From assembly GCF_029543105.1 (NCBI RefSeq), contig NZ_JARQXB010000001.1, positions 124,001-188,000 on the forward strand: a stretch of 64,000 nucleotides of DNA. Direction: 5' to 3'. The translations under genes were made by a program, and so were the position numbers. Below, piece after piece: positions 35,494 to 44,244 of the stretch. Position 1 is the stretch's first letter; each line of letters opens with the position of its first letter. The notes beneath the pieces were generated by a model. It made no database searches and was not told where the DNA came from. It worked only from the letters and a program-made list of their open reading frames with translations. This DNA is from Stenotrophomonas sp. HITSZ_GD (GTDB taxonomy: Bacteria > Pseudomonadota > Gammaproteobacteria > Xanthomonadales > Xanthomonadaceae).

Positions 35494-37142
35494 GCGTTGC
35501 GCTCCAGTTGTTCGGTGGCCCAGCGCGCGAGCTGCTCGCGGCCGATCTTGGCGTTGTGGCGGATATCCACCGGGAAGGCCGGGTGGAGGAGGAAGCGGGT
35601 CAGGGCCCGGGTATGCGCGAACGCCTCGGCACGCTCGCGCAGGCGCTGCGCCATCCCCTGGCCGTCGGCGCCGGGCAGCAATTCGTAGCACAGCACCGGC
35701 AGCTGCGTGCCGGGCGCACCCACCCCGACCAGCGCGGTGCGCCGAATGCCCGGCACGGTGTTGAACACCGGCTCGACCTGCTCGGTGTACATCGGCCCGG
35801 TGGCGGTCTCCACGCGCTGGGTCTTGCGGCCGCAGAACCACAGGCGGCCTTCGGCGTCGAAGTAGCCGACATCGCCCATGCGGTGCACGACGCGCTCGCC
35901 GCCCCCCGGCAGCGGCTCGCGGATCTTCGCGATGGTGGTGGCCGCGTCGCGGTTGTAGTAGCTGTCGGTCGCCGTGGGCCCGGCCACGGTGATCTCGCCG
36001 ACCACGCCGGCGGGCAGCTCGCGCACGCCGTCCCAATGCGGTATCGCCGCATCGTCGATGGTGATGATGCGCACCTCGTTGGGCGGGACCACGCGGCCCA
36101 CGCAGGTGCCGGCGCCCGCTTCGGTCGCTTCGCGGGTCTGCTCCAGTTCGCGGCCTTCGATCACCGCCACCGGCAGGCATTCGGTCGCGCCGTAGGGCGT
36201 CCAGAACTGCGCCTCCTCCGGCAGCAGCGTGCGCATCTTCGCCACCACATCCGGCGGCACCGGCGCACCGGCCGAGGTCACCCGCGTCACCGTGGGCAGC
36301 GGCTGGCCGTAGTCGGCCAGCACGCGCATCAAGGCGGGCGAGCCGAACAGCTGGGTGATGCCGAAACGGGTGATCGCATCGTGCAGGCGGCGCGGGTCGG
36401 CCTGCGCCGGCCGCGTGGGGTCCATGTCCGGGATCACCGAGGTCAGGCCCAGCGCGGGGTCGAACAGCGCGAACGGCGGGAAGGTCGGCAGGTCCACGCC
36501 GCCCGGCAGCATGCCGAAGGCATTGCGCAGCAGCTCGATCTGGCCCACGAAATGCCGGTGGCGATACACCACGCCCTTGGGCACGCCGGTCGAGCCGCTG
36601 GTGAACAGAATGGCGGCCACGTCATCCGGCGCGGTGTCGGCCAGCTGGCCACCCGCACCGGCGCCCTCGCGCTCCACCTTCGCCAGCGTGGTGCCGCCCC
36701 ACGCCCAGCGCCGGCCAACGGTGACGATGTGCTCGGCCGAGCGTGCCCAGCCCAGCACCCGCCGCGCCAGTTGCGCCAGTGGAATGCCGATGAAAGCCTG
36801 CGGCTGCGCCTCGTCCAGGCACTGCCGCAGCGCGCGGCGATCGATGCCGGGGTCGACCAGCACCGGCACCGCGCCAGCCTTGAACAGCGCGAACATCAGC
36901 AGGAAGAACTCGCGCGAGGGCCGCACCATCACCACCGTGCGGGTGCCGCGGCCGATGCCTTGGCGGGCCAGGCCGGCGGCGATGGCATCGCTGCGGCCGT
37001 CCAGTTCGGCGTAGGTCAAGGTGAGGTCGTAGCGCGCCATGCCATCGGCGCCGCGGCGGCCGGGGCAACGGATGGCGATCTGCTGCGGGCGGGTGCGCGC
37101 CAGTTCCGGCAGCGTGGCCGCGATGTTGCACGGTGGGGTCAT
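35490..37142 (-). CDS. oleC: OleC, beta-lactone synthetase (AMP-forming ligase)
   Basis: A 550-residue acyl-AMP ligase-fold enzyme. The AMP-binding signature is [20 protein letters not shown], followed by [13 protein letters not shown] and the hinge region [20 protein letters not shown]. OleC activates the beta-hydroxy acid from OleD and closes it to a beta-lactone. The start at ATG 37142 gives the usual N-terminus [22 protein letters not shown]. It is coupled to oleD by ATGA. Between oleC and the upstream oleB lies an opposite-strand gene. Confidence 0.9.
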   Translation of the reverse strand: MTPPCNIAATLPELARTRPQQIAIRCPGRRGADGMARYDLTLTYAELDGRSDAIAAGLARQGIGRGTRTVVMVRPSREFFLLMFALFKAGAVPVLVDPGIDRRALRQCLDEAQPQAFIGIPLAQLARRVLGWARSAEHIVTVGRRWAWGGTTLAKVEREGAGAGGQLADTAPDDVAAILFTSGSTGVPKGVVYRHRHFVGQIELLRNAFGMLPGGVDLPTFPPFALFDPALGLTSVIPDMDPTRPAQADPRRLHDAITRFGITQLFGSPALMRVLADYGQPLPTVTRVTSAGAPVPPDVVAKMRTLLPEEAQFWTPYGATECLPVAVIEGRELEQTREATEAGAGTCVGRVVPPNEVRIITIDDAAIPHWDGVRELPAGVVGEITVAGPTATDSYYNRDAATTIAKIREPLPGGGERVVHRMGDVGYFDAEGRLWFCGRKTQRVETATGPMYTEQVEPVFNTVPGIRRTALVGVGAPGTQLPVLCYELLPGADGQGMAQRLRERAEAFAHTRALTRFLLHPAFPVDIRHNAKIGREQLARWATEQLERNA

Positions 37143-37273
37143 CGGGGAATTATCGCCGCCCGCCCGCACTCGTGTCGTCTCCGCCGCGCGGGCGCGGCCA
37201 CTGAACGCCGGCGACTTGCGCCCGGCCCGGGTTCCGGCAGAATGCCGCCGCCGCTCCCACACCCTGCACGCCC

Positions 37274-37657
37274 ATGGCACATCCCTGCCTCTCCTGCGGT
37301 GCCTGCTGTGCCCACTTCCGGGTCAGCCTCCACTGGAGCGAGGCCGAGCCGAGCCTGGGCGGACGGGTGCCGATCGAACTGACCGACGCGCTGCGCGCGC
37401 ACGAGCGCGTCATGCGCGGCACCTCGCAGGCCCGGCCGCGCTGCATCGCGCTCGAGGCCGACATCGGCCGTTACAGCCGCTGCACCATCCATGCGCGCCG
37501 CCCGGCGGTATGCGCGCAGGTGCCCGCCTCGCTGGAGTTCGGCGAACGCAGCCGGCAGTGCGACGAGTCGCGCGCGGCGCATGGCCTGCCGCCGCTCACC
37601 GCGGCGGATTGGATCGGCGTGGACGACGCCGAGCGCAATCCCCTGCCGGCGTATTGA
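37274..37657 (+). CDS. YkgJ-family cysteine-cluster protein
   Basis: A 127-residue protein with cysteines arranged C-x2-C-x2-C at the front (HPCLSCGACCAHFRVSL), then RCTIHARRPAVC and later CDES. This is the YkgJ/DUF mix proposed to bind zinc or iron. It is encoded on the plus strand between the minus-strand oleB and oleC, only 8 bases from the oleB stop. Function unknown. A link to olefin synthesis is possible but not shown. Confidence 0.85.
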   Translation: MAHPCLSCGACCAHFRVSLHWSEAEPSLGGRVPIELTDALRAHERVMRGTSQARPRCIALEADIGRYSRCTIHARRPAVCAQVPASLEFGERSRQCDESRAAHGLPPLTAADWIGVDDAERNPLPAY

Positions 37658-37665
37658 TCGGCGGC

Positions 37666-38565
37666 TCAGAGGGGGTGGCGGTCGAGGAACTCGCGGATCG
37701 CCGGCACCAGCACCTTGGCCTTGTCTTCCAGCACGTAGTGGCCCGCATCGTCGAAGGCTTGGACTTCGGCGTTGGGAAGCGCGGCGCGGAAGCCATCGAG
37801 GAAGTGGCGGTCGAAGACGAAATCCTTCAGGCCCCAGCCGATGAACGCGGGGCGGTCGGCGAAGCCGGGCAGCGCCTTGCCGGCCGCCTCCAGCAGCGGC
37901 CAGGCGCGGTCGGCCGGCGAGAGCGGGATGTCCTGCATGAAGCGGATGGTGGAGATGCGGTGGGCCCAGTTGTCGTAGGGCGCCACGTAGGCGCGCCGCA
38001 CGTCGGCCGGCATGCGGTGCTCCACGCCGATCCACGAGGCACCGGCGGAAAACGCGTTGAAGCCGCGGATGATCCACTCGCCGATCTTCCAGTCCCGGCC
38101 CAGCGCGATCTGCCACGGCATGCGCTTGGCCGCCGGCATCGGGAAGGCGGCGGTATTGGTGATGACCAGGCGCTTGACCTGGGCGGCGTGCGAGAGCGCC
38201 CAGCCGAAGCCGATCATGCCGCCCCAGTCGTGCACGGCCAAAGTGATCGGGCCGGTGATGCCGAGGTGGTCGAGCAGCGCGGCCACGTCGTCCACGCGCG
38301 ACTGCAGCGTGTACGCGTAGCGGCTGTCGTCCGGTTTGTCGGACAGGCCCATGCCGATGTGGTCCGGCACGATGCAGCGGTAGCGGTCGGCGAGCCCGGC
38401 GACCAGATTGCGCCACAGGTAGCTCCACGAGGGGTTGCCGTGCAGCATCACCACCACCTCGCCATCGCGCGGGCCTTCGTCCAGGTAGGACATCGACAGG
38501 CCAGGGCGGACCTCGAAACGCTGCGGGTGCGCCGGATAGCCCGGCAGGGGGACGGAGACGGTCAT
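37666..38565 (-). CDS. oleB: OleB, beta-lactone decarboxylase (alpha/beta hydrolase)
   Basis: A 299-residue alpha/beta hydrolase of the haloalkane-dehalogenase branch. HGNPSWSYLWRNL carries the oxyanion region, the nucleophile is aspartate 113 in LAVHDWGGMIGFGWA, the acid lies in the WGLKDFVFD region and the catalytic histidine in DDAGHYVLEDK. OleB removes CO2 from the beta-lactone made by OleC and releases the olefin. The start at 38565 follows AGAGGA. It lies about 100 bases after oleA with a hairpin between. Confidence 0.9.
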   Translation of the reverse strand: MTVSVPLPGYPAHPQRFEVRPGLSMSYLDEGPRDGEVVVMLHGNPSWSYLWRNLVAGLADRYRCIVPDHIGMGLSDKPDDSRYAYTLQSRVDDVAALLDHLGITGPITLAVHDWGGMIGFGWALSHAAQVKRLVITNTAAFPMPAAKRMPWQIALGRDWKIGEWIIRGFNAFSAGASWIGVEHRMPADVRRAYVAPYDNWAHRISTIRFMQDIPLSPADRAWPLLEAAGKALPGFADRPAFIGWGLKDFVFDRHFLDGFRAALPNAEVQAFDDAGHYVLEDKAKVLVPAIREFLDRHPL

Positions 38566-38588
38566 CGGATTCCTCTTGCGGACAATCA

Positions 38589-38616
38589 AACGCCCGCGGC
38601 TTGCGGCGCGGGCGTT
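38589..38616 (-). terminator. Intercistronic hairpin between oleA and oleB
   Basis: AACGCCCGC and GCGGGCGTT form a 9-base-pair stem with a ten-base loop, followed on the minus strand by TGATTGT, a weak T-rich tail. It could end part of the oleA transcript and so make OleA in excess over the other Ole proteins. Confidence 0.45.
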
Positions 38617-38668
38617 CGTCGTACGGTGTCGCCAGGCAGTCGCGCGCCGGCCAGCGGCGCGCGGCGGC

Positions 38669-39685
38669 TTACCACACCACTTCGGCCATCGAGCAGTTCA
38701 GGCCCGAGCCGATGCCGAGCAGGGCGATGCGGTCGCCCTTCTTCAGCCGGCCCAGCTCCTTGAGCTTGCTCAGCACGATCGGCACCGACGCCGGGCCGAT
38801 GTTGCCGTGCTCGCCGAAGATGGTCATGACCTTGGCCGGGTCGATGCCGAAGGACTTCACGAACGCGGCGGTGTGCGGCCGGCTGACCTGGTGGATGACG
38901 AACTGGTCCAGCTCGTCCACCGCCCAGCCCAGCGCCTGCTTGGCGGCGATGAACGTCTTCTGCGCCAGCTTGATACCTTCGATCAGCAGCATGCGGGTGT
39001 CGGTGACCATGCGGTCCAGGTTGCCGCGGCACAGCTTGTTGAACTCGGTGGCCGAGCGCGTCACGCCACCGCGGTACTGCGGGGCGTCCGGCACCAGCTC
39101 CTTGCGCGCCATCACCATGGCGGCGGCCCCGCAACCCAGCGTGAGCGCGGCGAGTTCGTCGCGGAACTCCTGCTCGGTGACGTTGGGCGACATCATGCGT
39201 TCCAGGGTCTTTTCGTAGACCAGGTTCGCGGTTTCGCCGTCCACGACCAGCGCGTAGTCGATCTCGCCGCGCTCCAGCATGCGCGCGGCGATGTCCATGC
39301 CGTTGATGAAGGCCAGGCAGGCATTGGCGACGTCGAAGGTCATGCAGTGGTCGCCGACGCCGAGGTTGCCGGAGACGATGCTCGCGGTCGACGGCTCCAG
39401 GTAATCACGGCTGACGGAGGTGTTGACCAGCAGGCCGATCTGGTCGGCGGTGATGCCGGCATCGGCCATCGCCTTGCGGGCGGCGGCGGTGGCGGCGTCG
39501 GAGGCCTGCACGTCCGCGTCCCACAGACGGCGGGCGTGGATGCCGGCGATGTCGCCCAGCACGTCGGTCTTGATCCCGAGCCGGTCGTAGGTCGGCTGCA
39601 GGCGCGCATTGATTTCCTGGGACGTCAGCGTGTGCGGCGCATCAACATGCGCCAGTCCCGCGATGGAGACGTTCTTGAAGAGCAT
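38669..39685 (-). CDS. oleA: OleA, head-to-head acyl-CoA condensing enzyme
   Basis: A 338-residue thiolase-superfamily enzyme joining two fatty acyl-CoAs to a beta-keto acid. The active-site cysteine is residue 123 in DVANACLAFINGMD; glutamate 97 in DYLEPSTAS is the OleA-specific base that distinguishes it from FabH; histidine and asparagine are in FVIHQVSRPH and EHGNIGPAS. These match, allowing for a 20-residue numbering offset, Cys143 and Glu117 of the structurally studied Xanthomonas OleA. First gene of the ole cluster. Confidence 0.94.
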   Translation of the reverse strand: MLFKNVSIAGLAHVDAPHTLTSQEINARLQPTYDRLGIKTDVLGDIAGIHARRLWDADVQASDAATAAARKAMADAGITADQIGLLVNTSVSRDYLEPSTASIVSGNLGVGDHCMTFDVANACLAFINGMDIAARMLERGEIDYALVVDGETANLVYEKTLERMMSPNVTEQEFRDELAALTLGCGAAAMVMARKELVPDAPQYRGGVTRSATEFNKLCRGNLDRMVTDTRMLLIEGIKLAQKTFIAAKQALGWAVDELDQFVIHQVSRPHTAAFVKSFGIDPAKVMTIFGEHGNIGPASVPIVLSKLKELGRLKKGDRIALLGIGSGLNCSMAEVVW

Positions 39686-39786
39686 CGAAGTAGCGCCATG
39701 GCTTCAGGCGAGGGGGCGCCATTCTAGCCCCTGCCAGCCTTCACCGCATCTTTACAAGGCCCGGGGTCGGCCGCCGGGACAACGGT

Positions 39787-40107
39787 TCAGCGGCCGCTAC
39801 ACAGATAAGCGTTGAAGCGCTGGCTGCCATCGGCCGGCTGGCCCTCGGCCTGGACGGCGTTGGCGCCGGCGCTCGGCGCCTCGTTGCGGGCCAGCGTTTC
39901 CAGCTCTTCCTGCACGCGCAGCGGGTTGCGGTTGTAGAAGCCGACCTTGTTCTTGACCGACACCACCACCTCGCCCTTCTGCTGGCAGCTGGCGGGCACC
40001 GCGCCCGGCGGAATCACCCGCACCGTCTTGCCGGCCGGTTCGATCGGCACCCAGGTGCACGCGGCGGCGGTCAGGGAAATCAGGGAAGCGGCGATCAGGA
40101 CGCGCAT
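39787..40107 (-). CDS. DUF4156-family lipoprotein
   Basis: A 106-residue lipoprotein with lipobox LTAAAC (cysteine 17) and a DUF4156-type mature part: VPASCQQKGEVVVSVKNKVG, then a conserved ELETLARNEAPSAGANAV and a C-terminal FNAYLC. Two cysteines in the mature protein could form a disulphide. Such proteins are envelope lipoproteins of unknown role (Rcs-linked YjeI-like in enterics). The ATG at 40107 is used because the signal peptide starts there. Confidence 0.8.
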   Translation of the reverse strand: MRVLIAASLISLTAAACTWVPIEPAGKTVRVIPPGAVPASCQQKGEVVVSVKNKVGFYNRNPLRVQEELETLARNEAPSAGANAVQAEGQPADGSQRFNAYLCSGR

Positions 40108-40515
40108 GGGGGCCGGTGGAATCAGAAAGGTGAACAGGATTGTGCCCCAGCGGGTCGATTTGGCAAGGCGAAACCCGTGTCGACGCGGGTTGGCGGTCAG
40201 CTCCGGGGCGGTCCGGGCGTGGCGGCATCGGTGAATCGCAGGAGGTCGTACACCTCGGCGGGCTGTCCGGACAGGCTCGGCGCGCTCCGGGTGTCCGGAC
40301 AGCGGACACTCCACTTCGAAAAAATCCCTTTCTTATCAATTACCTGAAGTTGGCACGCGGTCTGCTTTGGTCTAGGTGCGGGAAGAACGGACTCAATCGA
40401 ACCTGACCAAACGCTGAACAAAATCGGGAAAACTGAAATTCCGCTTGACCCTCCTGATTAGGTGTACTACCTTACTACCACACCACCGCTCACCCACACC
40501 ACAACAGGTACCGTC
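40108..40515. promoter_or_regulatory. Intergenic region with two copies of a TGTCCGGACA palindrome
   Basis: This 408-base divergent spacer holds no plausible gene. Two palindromes lie inside it: CTGTCCGGACAG at 40263-40274 and GTGTCCGGACAG at 40291-40302, their centres 28 bases apart; the second overlaps a further GTGTCC-N7-GGACAC arrangement at 40291-40309. An AT-rich stretch follows (40318-40345) and another before the plus-strand gene (40430-40500). The palindromes look like paired operators of an unidentified dimeric regulator. Confidence 0.5.
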
Positions 40516-40980
40516 ATGAACACCAAGTCTCTGAGCGTCGCCATCGCCCTTGCCGCCGGTTCGGTTTTCGGTTCGATGAGCGCCCACGCCGCCACGATCA
40601 ACACCCTGGACACCGTGCAGGTCCGCCCCTCCGCCGAGCAGATCGCCCAGCGCGAGCATGAGCTCAACAGCGACATCCCCACCCTGTCCGCCGTGCAGGT
40701 CCGCCCGACCGTCGGCCAGATCCTGGAGCAGCAGGCCGAGCAGGCCGCCGCCCAGCGCGTGGTGACCCTGGCGTCGGTCGAAGTGCGTCCTTCCGAAGCG
40801 CAGCGCGCCGAACTGGACCGCAGCGCCACCCCGGTCGCCAGCGCCGACAGCACCAGCGAATCGATCGCCGCCCTGCTGGGCCAGGTCATCGTCAGCCTGC
40901 CGGTCCCGCACCTGCAGCCCTCGCCGAGCCAGCTGGAAGCCCTGCTGGGTGAAGTGGTCCGCGTCCAGGCGCAGTTCTGA
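40516..40980 (+). CDS. Secreted protein of degenerate V-x-V-R-P repeats, unknown function
   Basis: A 154-residue protein with a signal peptide ending AHAA, not matched to any family I know. The mature part consists of four diverged units that each open with a hydrophobic strand and Arg/Gln-Pro: LDTVQVRPSAEQIAQ, LSAVQVRPTVGQILEQ, LASVEVRPSEAQRAE and VPHLQPSPSQLEA, each followed by a Glu/Gln/Ala-rich helical stretch of 10-30 residues. It has no cysteine in the mature part. Unit spacing is about 25-28 residues for the first three. A periplasmic or surface scaffold role is only a guess. It stands alone, behind a long promoter region. Confidence 0.65.
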   Translation: MNTKSLSVAIALAAGSVFGSMSAHAATINTLDTVQVRPSAEQIAQREHELNSDIPTLSAVQVRPTVGQILEQQAEQAAAQRVVTLASVEVRPSEAQRAELDRSATPVASADSTSESIAALLGQVIVSLPVPHLQPSPSQLEALLGEVVRVQAQF

Positions 40981-41029
40981 GCCCTGCCGGTCGGCCGCCT
41001 GGCCGGCCGGTGGCGGCTAGAATTCGCCG

Positions 41030-41509
41030 ATGAGCGAGCCGCCCTTCTTCGATGTACTGCTGTACCAGCCGGAAATTCCGCCCAACACGGGCAACGTGAT
41101 CCGCCTCTGTGCCAACACCGGCGCGCGGCTGCACCTGATCGAACCGCTCGGTTTCGACCTGAGCGACCGCCAGCTCAAGCGCGCCGGCCTGGACTACCAC
41201 GAATACGCTTCGCTGCAGGTCCATCCCGACCTGGAGACCGCGCTGGCCCGGATCGCCCCGCAGCGCCTGTTCGCCCTCAGCACGCGTGGCCAGGTGCGCT
41301 ACGACACCCCCGCCTTCGCGCCCGGCGATGCCTTCCTCTTCGGGGCCGAGACCCGCGGCCTGCCGTCCGATGTACTCGCCTCGATTCCCGAGCCTCATCG
41401 CCTGCGCCTGCCGATGCGTCCGGACAACCGCAGCCTCAACCTTTCCAACAGCGTGGCCGTGGTGGTGTTCGAAGCCTGGCGCCAGCGGGGATTCGCCGGC
41501 GGCCAATAG
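41030..41509 (+). CDS. trmL: tRNA (cytidine/uridine-2'-O)-methyltransferase TrmL
   Basis: A 159-residue SPOUT methyltransferase with the knotted SAM site. Motif 1 is PPNTGNVIRLCANTGA, motif 2 LFGAETRGLP, motif 3 LPMRPDNRSLNLSNSVAVVVFE. TrmL methylates the wobble base of tRNA-Leu isoacceptors. The length of about 157 residues is standard. It follows the repeat protein by 49 bases on the same strand but is unrelated in function. Confidence 0.94.
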   Translation: MSEPPFFDVLLYQPEIPPNTGNVIRLCANTGARLHLIEPLGFDLSDRQLKRAGLDYHEYASLQVHPDLETALARIAPQRLFALSTRGQVRYDTPAFAPGDAFLFGAETRGLPSDVLASIPEPHRLRLPMRPDNRSLNLSNSVAVVVFEAWRQRGFAGGQ

Positions 41510-41563
41510 CGGCGGGGTGTCCTGCCGCGGGCATAATCACTGCTCCCGGCACGAGTCTTCCCG

Positions 41564-42121
41564 ATGGTCCGTCTCCTTGGCGTCTCTGGCAGCCTGCGCG
41601 CAGGTTCGTTCAACACGGCGCTGCTGCGCGCCGCCGTGGAAGTCGCGGGCGAAGGCATTGCGTTGGAAGCGGCCACCCTGCACGGCATCCCGCTCTACGA
41701 CGGCGATGCGGAGCAGCGCGATGGCCTGCCGCCCGCGGTGGTCGCACTGAAGGACAAGATCCTCGCCAGCGACGGCGTATTGCTGGTGACGCCGGAGTAC
41801 AACAACGGCGTGCCCGGCGTGTTCAAGAACGCCATCGACTGGCTCTCGCGCCCGTCCAGCGACATCGCGCGCGTGTTCGGCGACCGCCCGTTCGCGGTGA
41901 TCGGCGCTTCGCCCGGCGGCTTCGGCACGCAGCTCTCGCAGGCGGCGTGGTTGCCGATCCTGCGCACGCTCGGCACGCGGCAGTGGGCCGGTGGCCGCCT
42001 GATGGTTTCGCACGCCGCGCAGCTGATCGACGCGCAAGGCCAACTCGCCGACGCGGTCACCCGCCAACGCCTCGCTGATTTCCTGCAGGGCTTCGCACGT
42101 TTCGCCAGCGCGCCGCGCTGA
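41564..42121 (+). CDS. NADPH-dependent FMN reductase (ChrR/YieF-like)
   Basis: A 185-residue flavodoxin-fold reductase. The FMN phosphate loop is VSGSLRAGSFNTALLRA; TPEYNNGVPGVFKNAIDWLSR is the signature that binds the flavin ring; GASPGGFGTQLSQ follows. Enzymes of this type reduce quinones, chromate or azo dyes and protect against oxidative stress. It starts 54 bases after trmL. The in vivo substrate cannot be told from sequence. Confidence 0.9.
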   Translation: MVRLLGVSGSLRAGSFNTALLRAAVEVAGEGIALEAATLHGIPLYDGDAEQRDGLPPAVVALKDKILASDGVLLVTPEYNNGVPGVFKNAIDWLSRPSSDIARVFGDRPFAVIGASPGGFGTQLSQAAWLPILRTLGTRQWAGGRLMVSHAAQLIDAQGQLADAVTRQRLADFLQGFARFASAPR

Positions 42122-42390
42122 TGCCGCATCGAAGGGCGTGCGCTCGCACGCGCTTCTCGCTCGCCTAAGAATTTTCGAATTGCTTGATCGCAACGCGATC
42201 TGCAACGCGCCCGCGTGCGCCTTCGCTTCGAAATAAACAAGGATCGCGCGCTGAACAGCACGCGCGATTAATGCTGCACTCATGCAGAAATTCAGTGGCG
42301 ATTTGGCCGCATAACAGAGAATTTACATGTCGGCAGCGAACGGCATCCGCCTCAGCGCCGACCACCAAACAATAAGACAGGTAATACCCC

Positions 42391-42972
42391 ATGAAGACTT
42401 CGTTGCTTGCCCTGGGCCTGCTGGCCGCCCTCCCGTTCGCCGCTTCCGCCGCCGACAACATCTCCTACAACTATGTTGAAGGCGACTACGTCAAGACCAA
42501 CATCGACGGCCCGGACGCCGATGGCTGGGGCATCAAGGGTTCCTACGCGTTCCACCCCAACTTCCACGTCTTCGGCGGCTACACCAAGCAGAAGTTCGAT
42601 GGCGCCGGCGATCTGGACCTGAACCAGTGGAATGTCGGCGTGGGCTACAACTACGCGATCAGCAACAGCACCGACCTGCTGGCGCGCGTGTCCTACCAGA
42701 ACCTGGACCCGGAACACTACCGCAAGGACTTCAACGGCTGGGCCACCGAGGTGGGCATCAACAACTCGTTCGGCCCGCGCTTCTCGGCCTACCTGCTGGC
42801 TGGCTATGAAGACTACGCCAAGCGCGACAACTTCAACCCGGATGGCGAGTTCTACGGCCGCCTGGGTGGCCAGTTCAACGTCAACAAGAACTGGGCGGTG
42901 AGCGGCGACGTCAAGATGTACACCGACAATGGCGACGTCCAGTGGTCGGTGGGCCCGCGTTTCAGCTGGTAA
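42391..42972 (+). CDS. Ax21-family outer-membrane beta-barrel protein
   Basis: A 193-residue protein with a signal peptide ending ASA and a series of amphipathic strands (ISYNYVEGDYVKT, FHVFGGYTKQKF, WNVGVGYNYAI, LLARVSYQNL, WATEVGINNSF, FSAYLLAGYEDY, FYGRLGGQFNV, WAVSGDVKMYT) ending in VQWSVGPRFSW, an aromatic outer-membrane insertion signal. This is the Ax21 family of Xanthomonas and Stenotrophomonas, an abundant small barrel carried on vesicles. Earlier claims that it is an immune elicitor or quorum signal were retracted, so its role is open. A strong terminator follows. The 269-base upstream spacer is AT-rich and holds nothing else I recognise. Confidence 0.85.
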   Translation: MKTSLLALGLLAALPFAASAADNISYNYVEGDYVKTNIDGPDADGWGIKGSYAFHPNFHVFGGYTKQKFDGAGDLDLNQWNVGVGYNYAISNSTDLLARVSYQNLDPEHYRKDFNGWATEVGINNSFGPRFSAYLLAGYEDYAKRDNFNPDGEFYGRLGGQFNVNKNWAVSGDVKMYTDNGDVQWSVGPRFSW

Positions 42973-43017
42973 GCATCACGCAAGGCGCGACACGCCTCTC
43001 TCCCGTGTCGCAACCCG

Positions 43018-43046
43018 AAGCCCGGCCATGCCGGGCTTCTTTTTTT
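43018..43046 (+). terminator. Rho-independent terminator of the Ax21-like gene
   Basis: AAGCCCGGC-CAT-GCCGGGCTT forms a 9-base-pair stem with a three-base loop, followed by CTTTTTTT, 46 bases after the stop codon. Confidence 0.92.
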
Positions 43047-43141
43047 GCGCGGCATCCGGCGGGTGATGTCCCATTGGACGCAGCGGTGGATTGGCCTGTC
43101 CCCCGGGACGCCACGCGATAGCCCAGACCGTGCAAGCGGGG

Positions 43142-43170
43142 AAAACGAGAAGCCCGGCCGAAGCCGGGCT
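43142..43170 (-). terminator. Rho-independent terminator of the secB-gpsA run
   Basis: On the minus strand AGCCCGGC-TTCG-GCCGGGCT forms an 8-base-pair stem with the stable TTCG tetraloop, followed by TCTCGTTTT, about 27 bases after the gpsA stop. Confidence 0.82.
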
Positions 43171-43196
43171 CATCCATGCCGCGATTGCAAGGACGC

Positions 43197-44222
43197 TCAC
43201 TGGAACAACGTCGCCGGGTACTCCGGCTTCTGCTCCCGCGCCAACAAGCCACGCAAGCCGGCCTCCGGGGTCAGCTCGCCGTGCAGCACCGCGCGCACCG
43301 CGTTGGAAATCGGCAGCTCGATGCCATGCGCCTCGGCCTGCCGCATCACCTCGTCGGCCGTCTGCACGGATTCCACCACCTGGCCGATCTCCCGTACCGC
43401 GTCCGGCAGGCTCTGCCCACGGCCGAGCGCCAGGCCCAGGCGACGATTGCGCGAAAGATCGCCCGTGCAGGTGAGCACCAGATCGCCCAACCCCGCCAGG
43501 CCCATCAGCGTCTCCGGCCGCGCACCGATCACCGCGGCCAGCCGCAGCATCTCGTTGAGCCCGCGCGTGATCAGGCCCGCGCGCGCATTGAGGCCCAGCT
43601 GCATGCCATCGGCCACGCCGGTGGCCACGGCCAGCACGTTCTTCATCGCCCCGCCCAGCTCCGCACCGACCATGTCATCGCCCGTGTAGGCGCGGAACGT
43701 GGGGCCATGCATCGCCTCGGCCACCTGCTGCGCGAATGCCGCATCCTCGCCGTGCACGGTGATTGCCGTCGGCAGGCCCAGGGTCACTTCCTTGGCGAAG
43801 GAAGGCCCGGTCACCACCGCCAGCGGCACCGCATCGCCGAGAATCTCGCCGGCCACCTCGTGCAGGAAACGGCCCGAACCCGGCTCGAAGCCCTTCGTCG
43901 CCCACGCCACGCCCGCGCCTTGCGGCAGCAGCGGCGCCAGCGTGCGCACCGTCTCGGTGAACGCATGCGACGGCACCACGACCAGGATCCACCCCGCGTC
44001 GGCCACGGCCTGTGCCAGGTCGGTGGTCGCGCGCAGCGCGTCGGGCAGCGCGATACCCGGCAGGTAGCGCGGGTTTTCGTGCCGGCGGTCGATCGCCTCG
44101 ATCACCGCCGCGTCGCGGCCCCACAGCACGGTCGGATGACCATGCCGGGACACCAGCGCGGCCAGCGCAGTGCCCCAGGAGCCGGCGCCGAGGACGGCGA
44201 TTTTCTGCTTTTGATCGCTCAT
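43197..44222 (-). CDS. gpsA: Glycerol-3-phosphate dehydrogenase [NAD(P)+]
   Basis: A 341-residue enzyme reducing dihydroxyacetone phosphate to sn-glycerol 3-phosphate for phospholipid synthesis. The nucleotide site is [57 protein letters not shown] with the catalytic lysine, and [20 protein letters not shown] are all present. The ATG at 44222 places the nucleotide site at the front as usual. It lies 22 bases after secB on the same strand, the common secB-gpsA order. Confidence 0.96.
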   Translation of the reverse strand: MSDQKQKIAVLGAGSWGTALAALVSRHGHPTVLWGRDAAVIEAIDRRHENPRYLPGIALPDALRATTDLAQAVADAGWILVVVPSHAFTETVRTLAPLLPQGAGVAWATKGFEPGSGRFLHEVAGEILGDAVPLAVVTGPSFAKEVTLGLPTAITVHGEDAAFAQQVAEAMHGPTFRAYTGDDMVGAELGGAMKNVLAVATGVADGMQLGLNARAGLITRGLNEMLRLAAVIGARPETLMGLAGLGDLVLTCTGDLSRNRRLGLALGRGQSLPDAVREIGQVVESVQTADEVMRQAEAHGIELPISNAVRAVLHGELTPEAGLRGLLAREQKPEYPATLFQ

Positions 44223-44244
44223 CCGAGGATCAGCCGTGCAACGC

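Noticed and set aside
35508-37382. A 624-codon plus-strand frame over oleC
   Set aside because: Antisense to the AMP-ligase; composition again Arg/His/Ala-rich, no motif.
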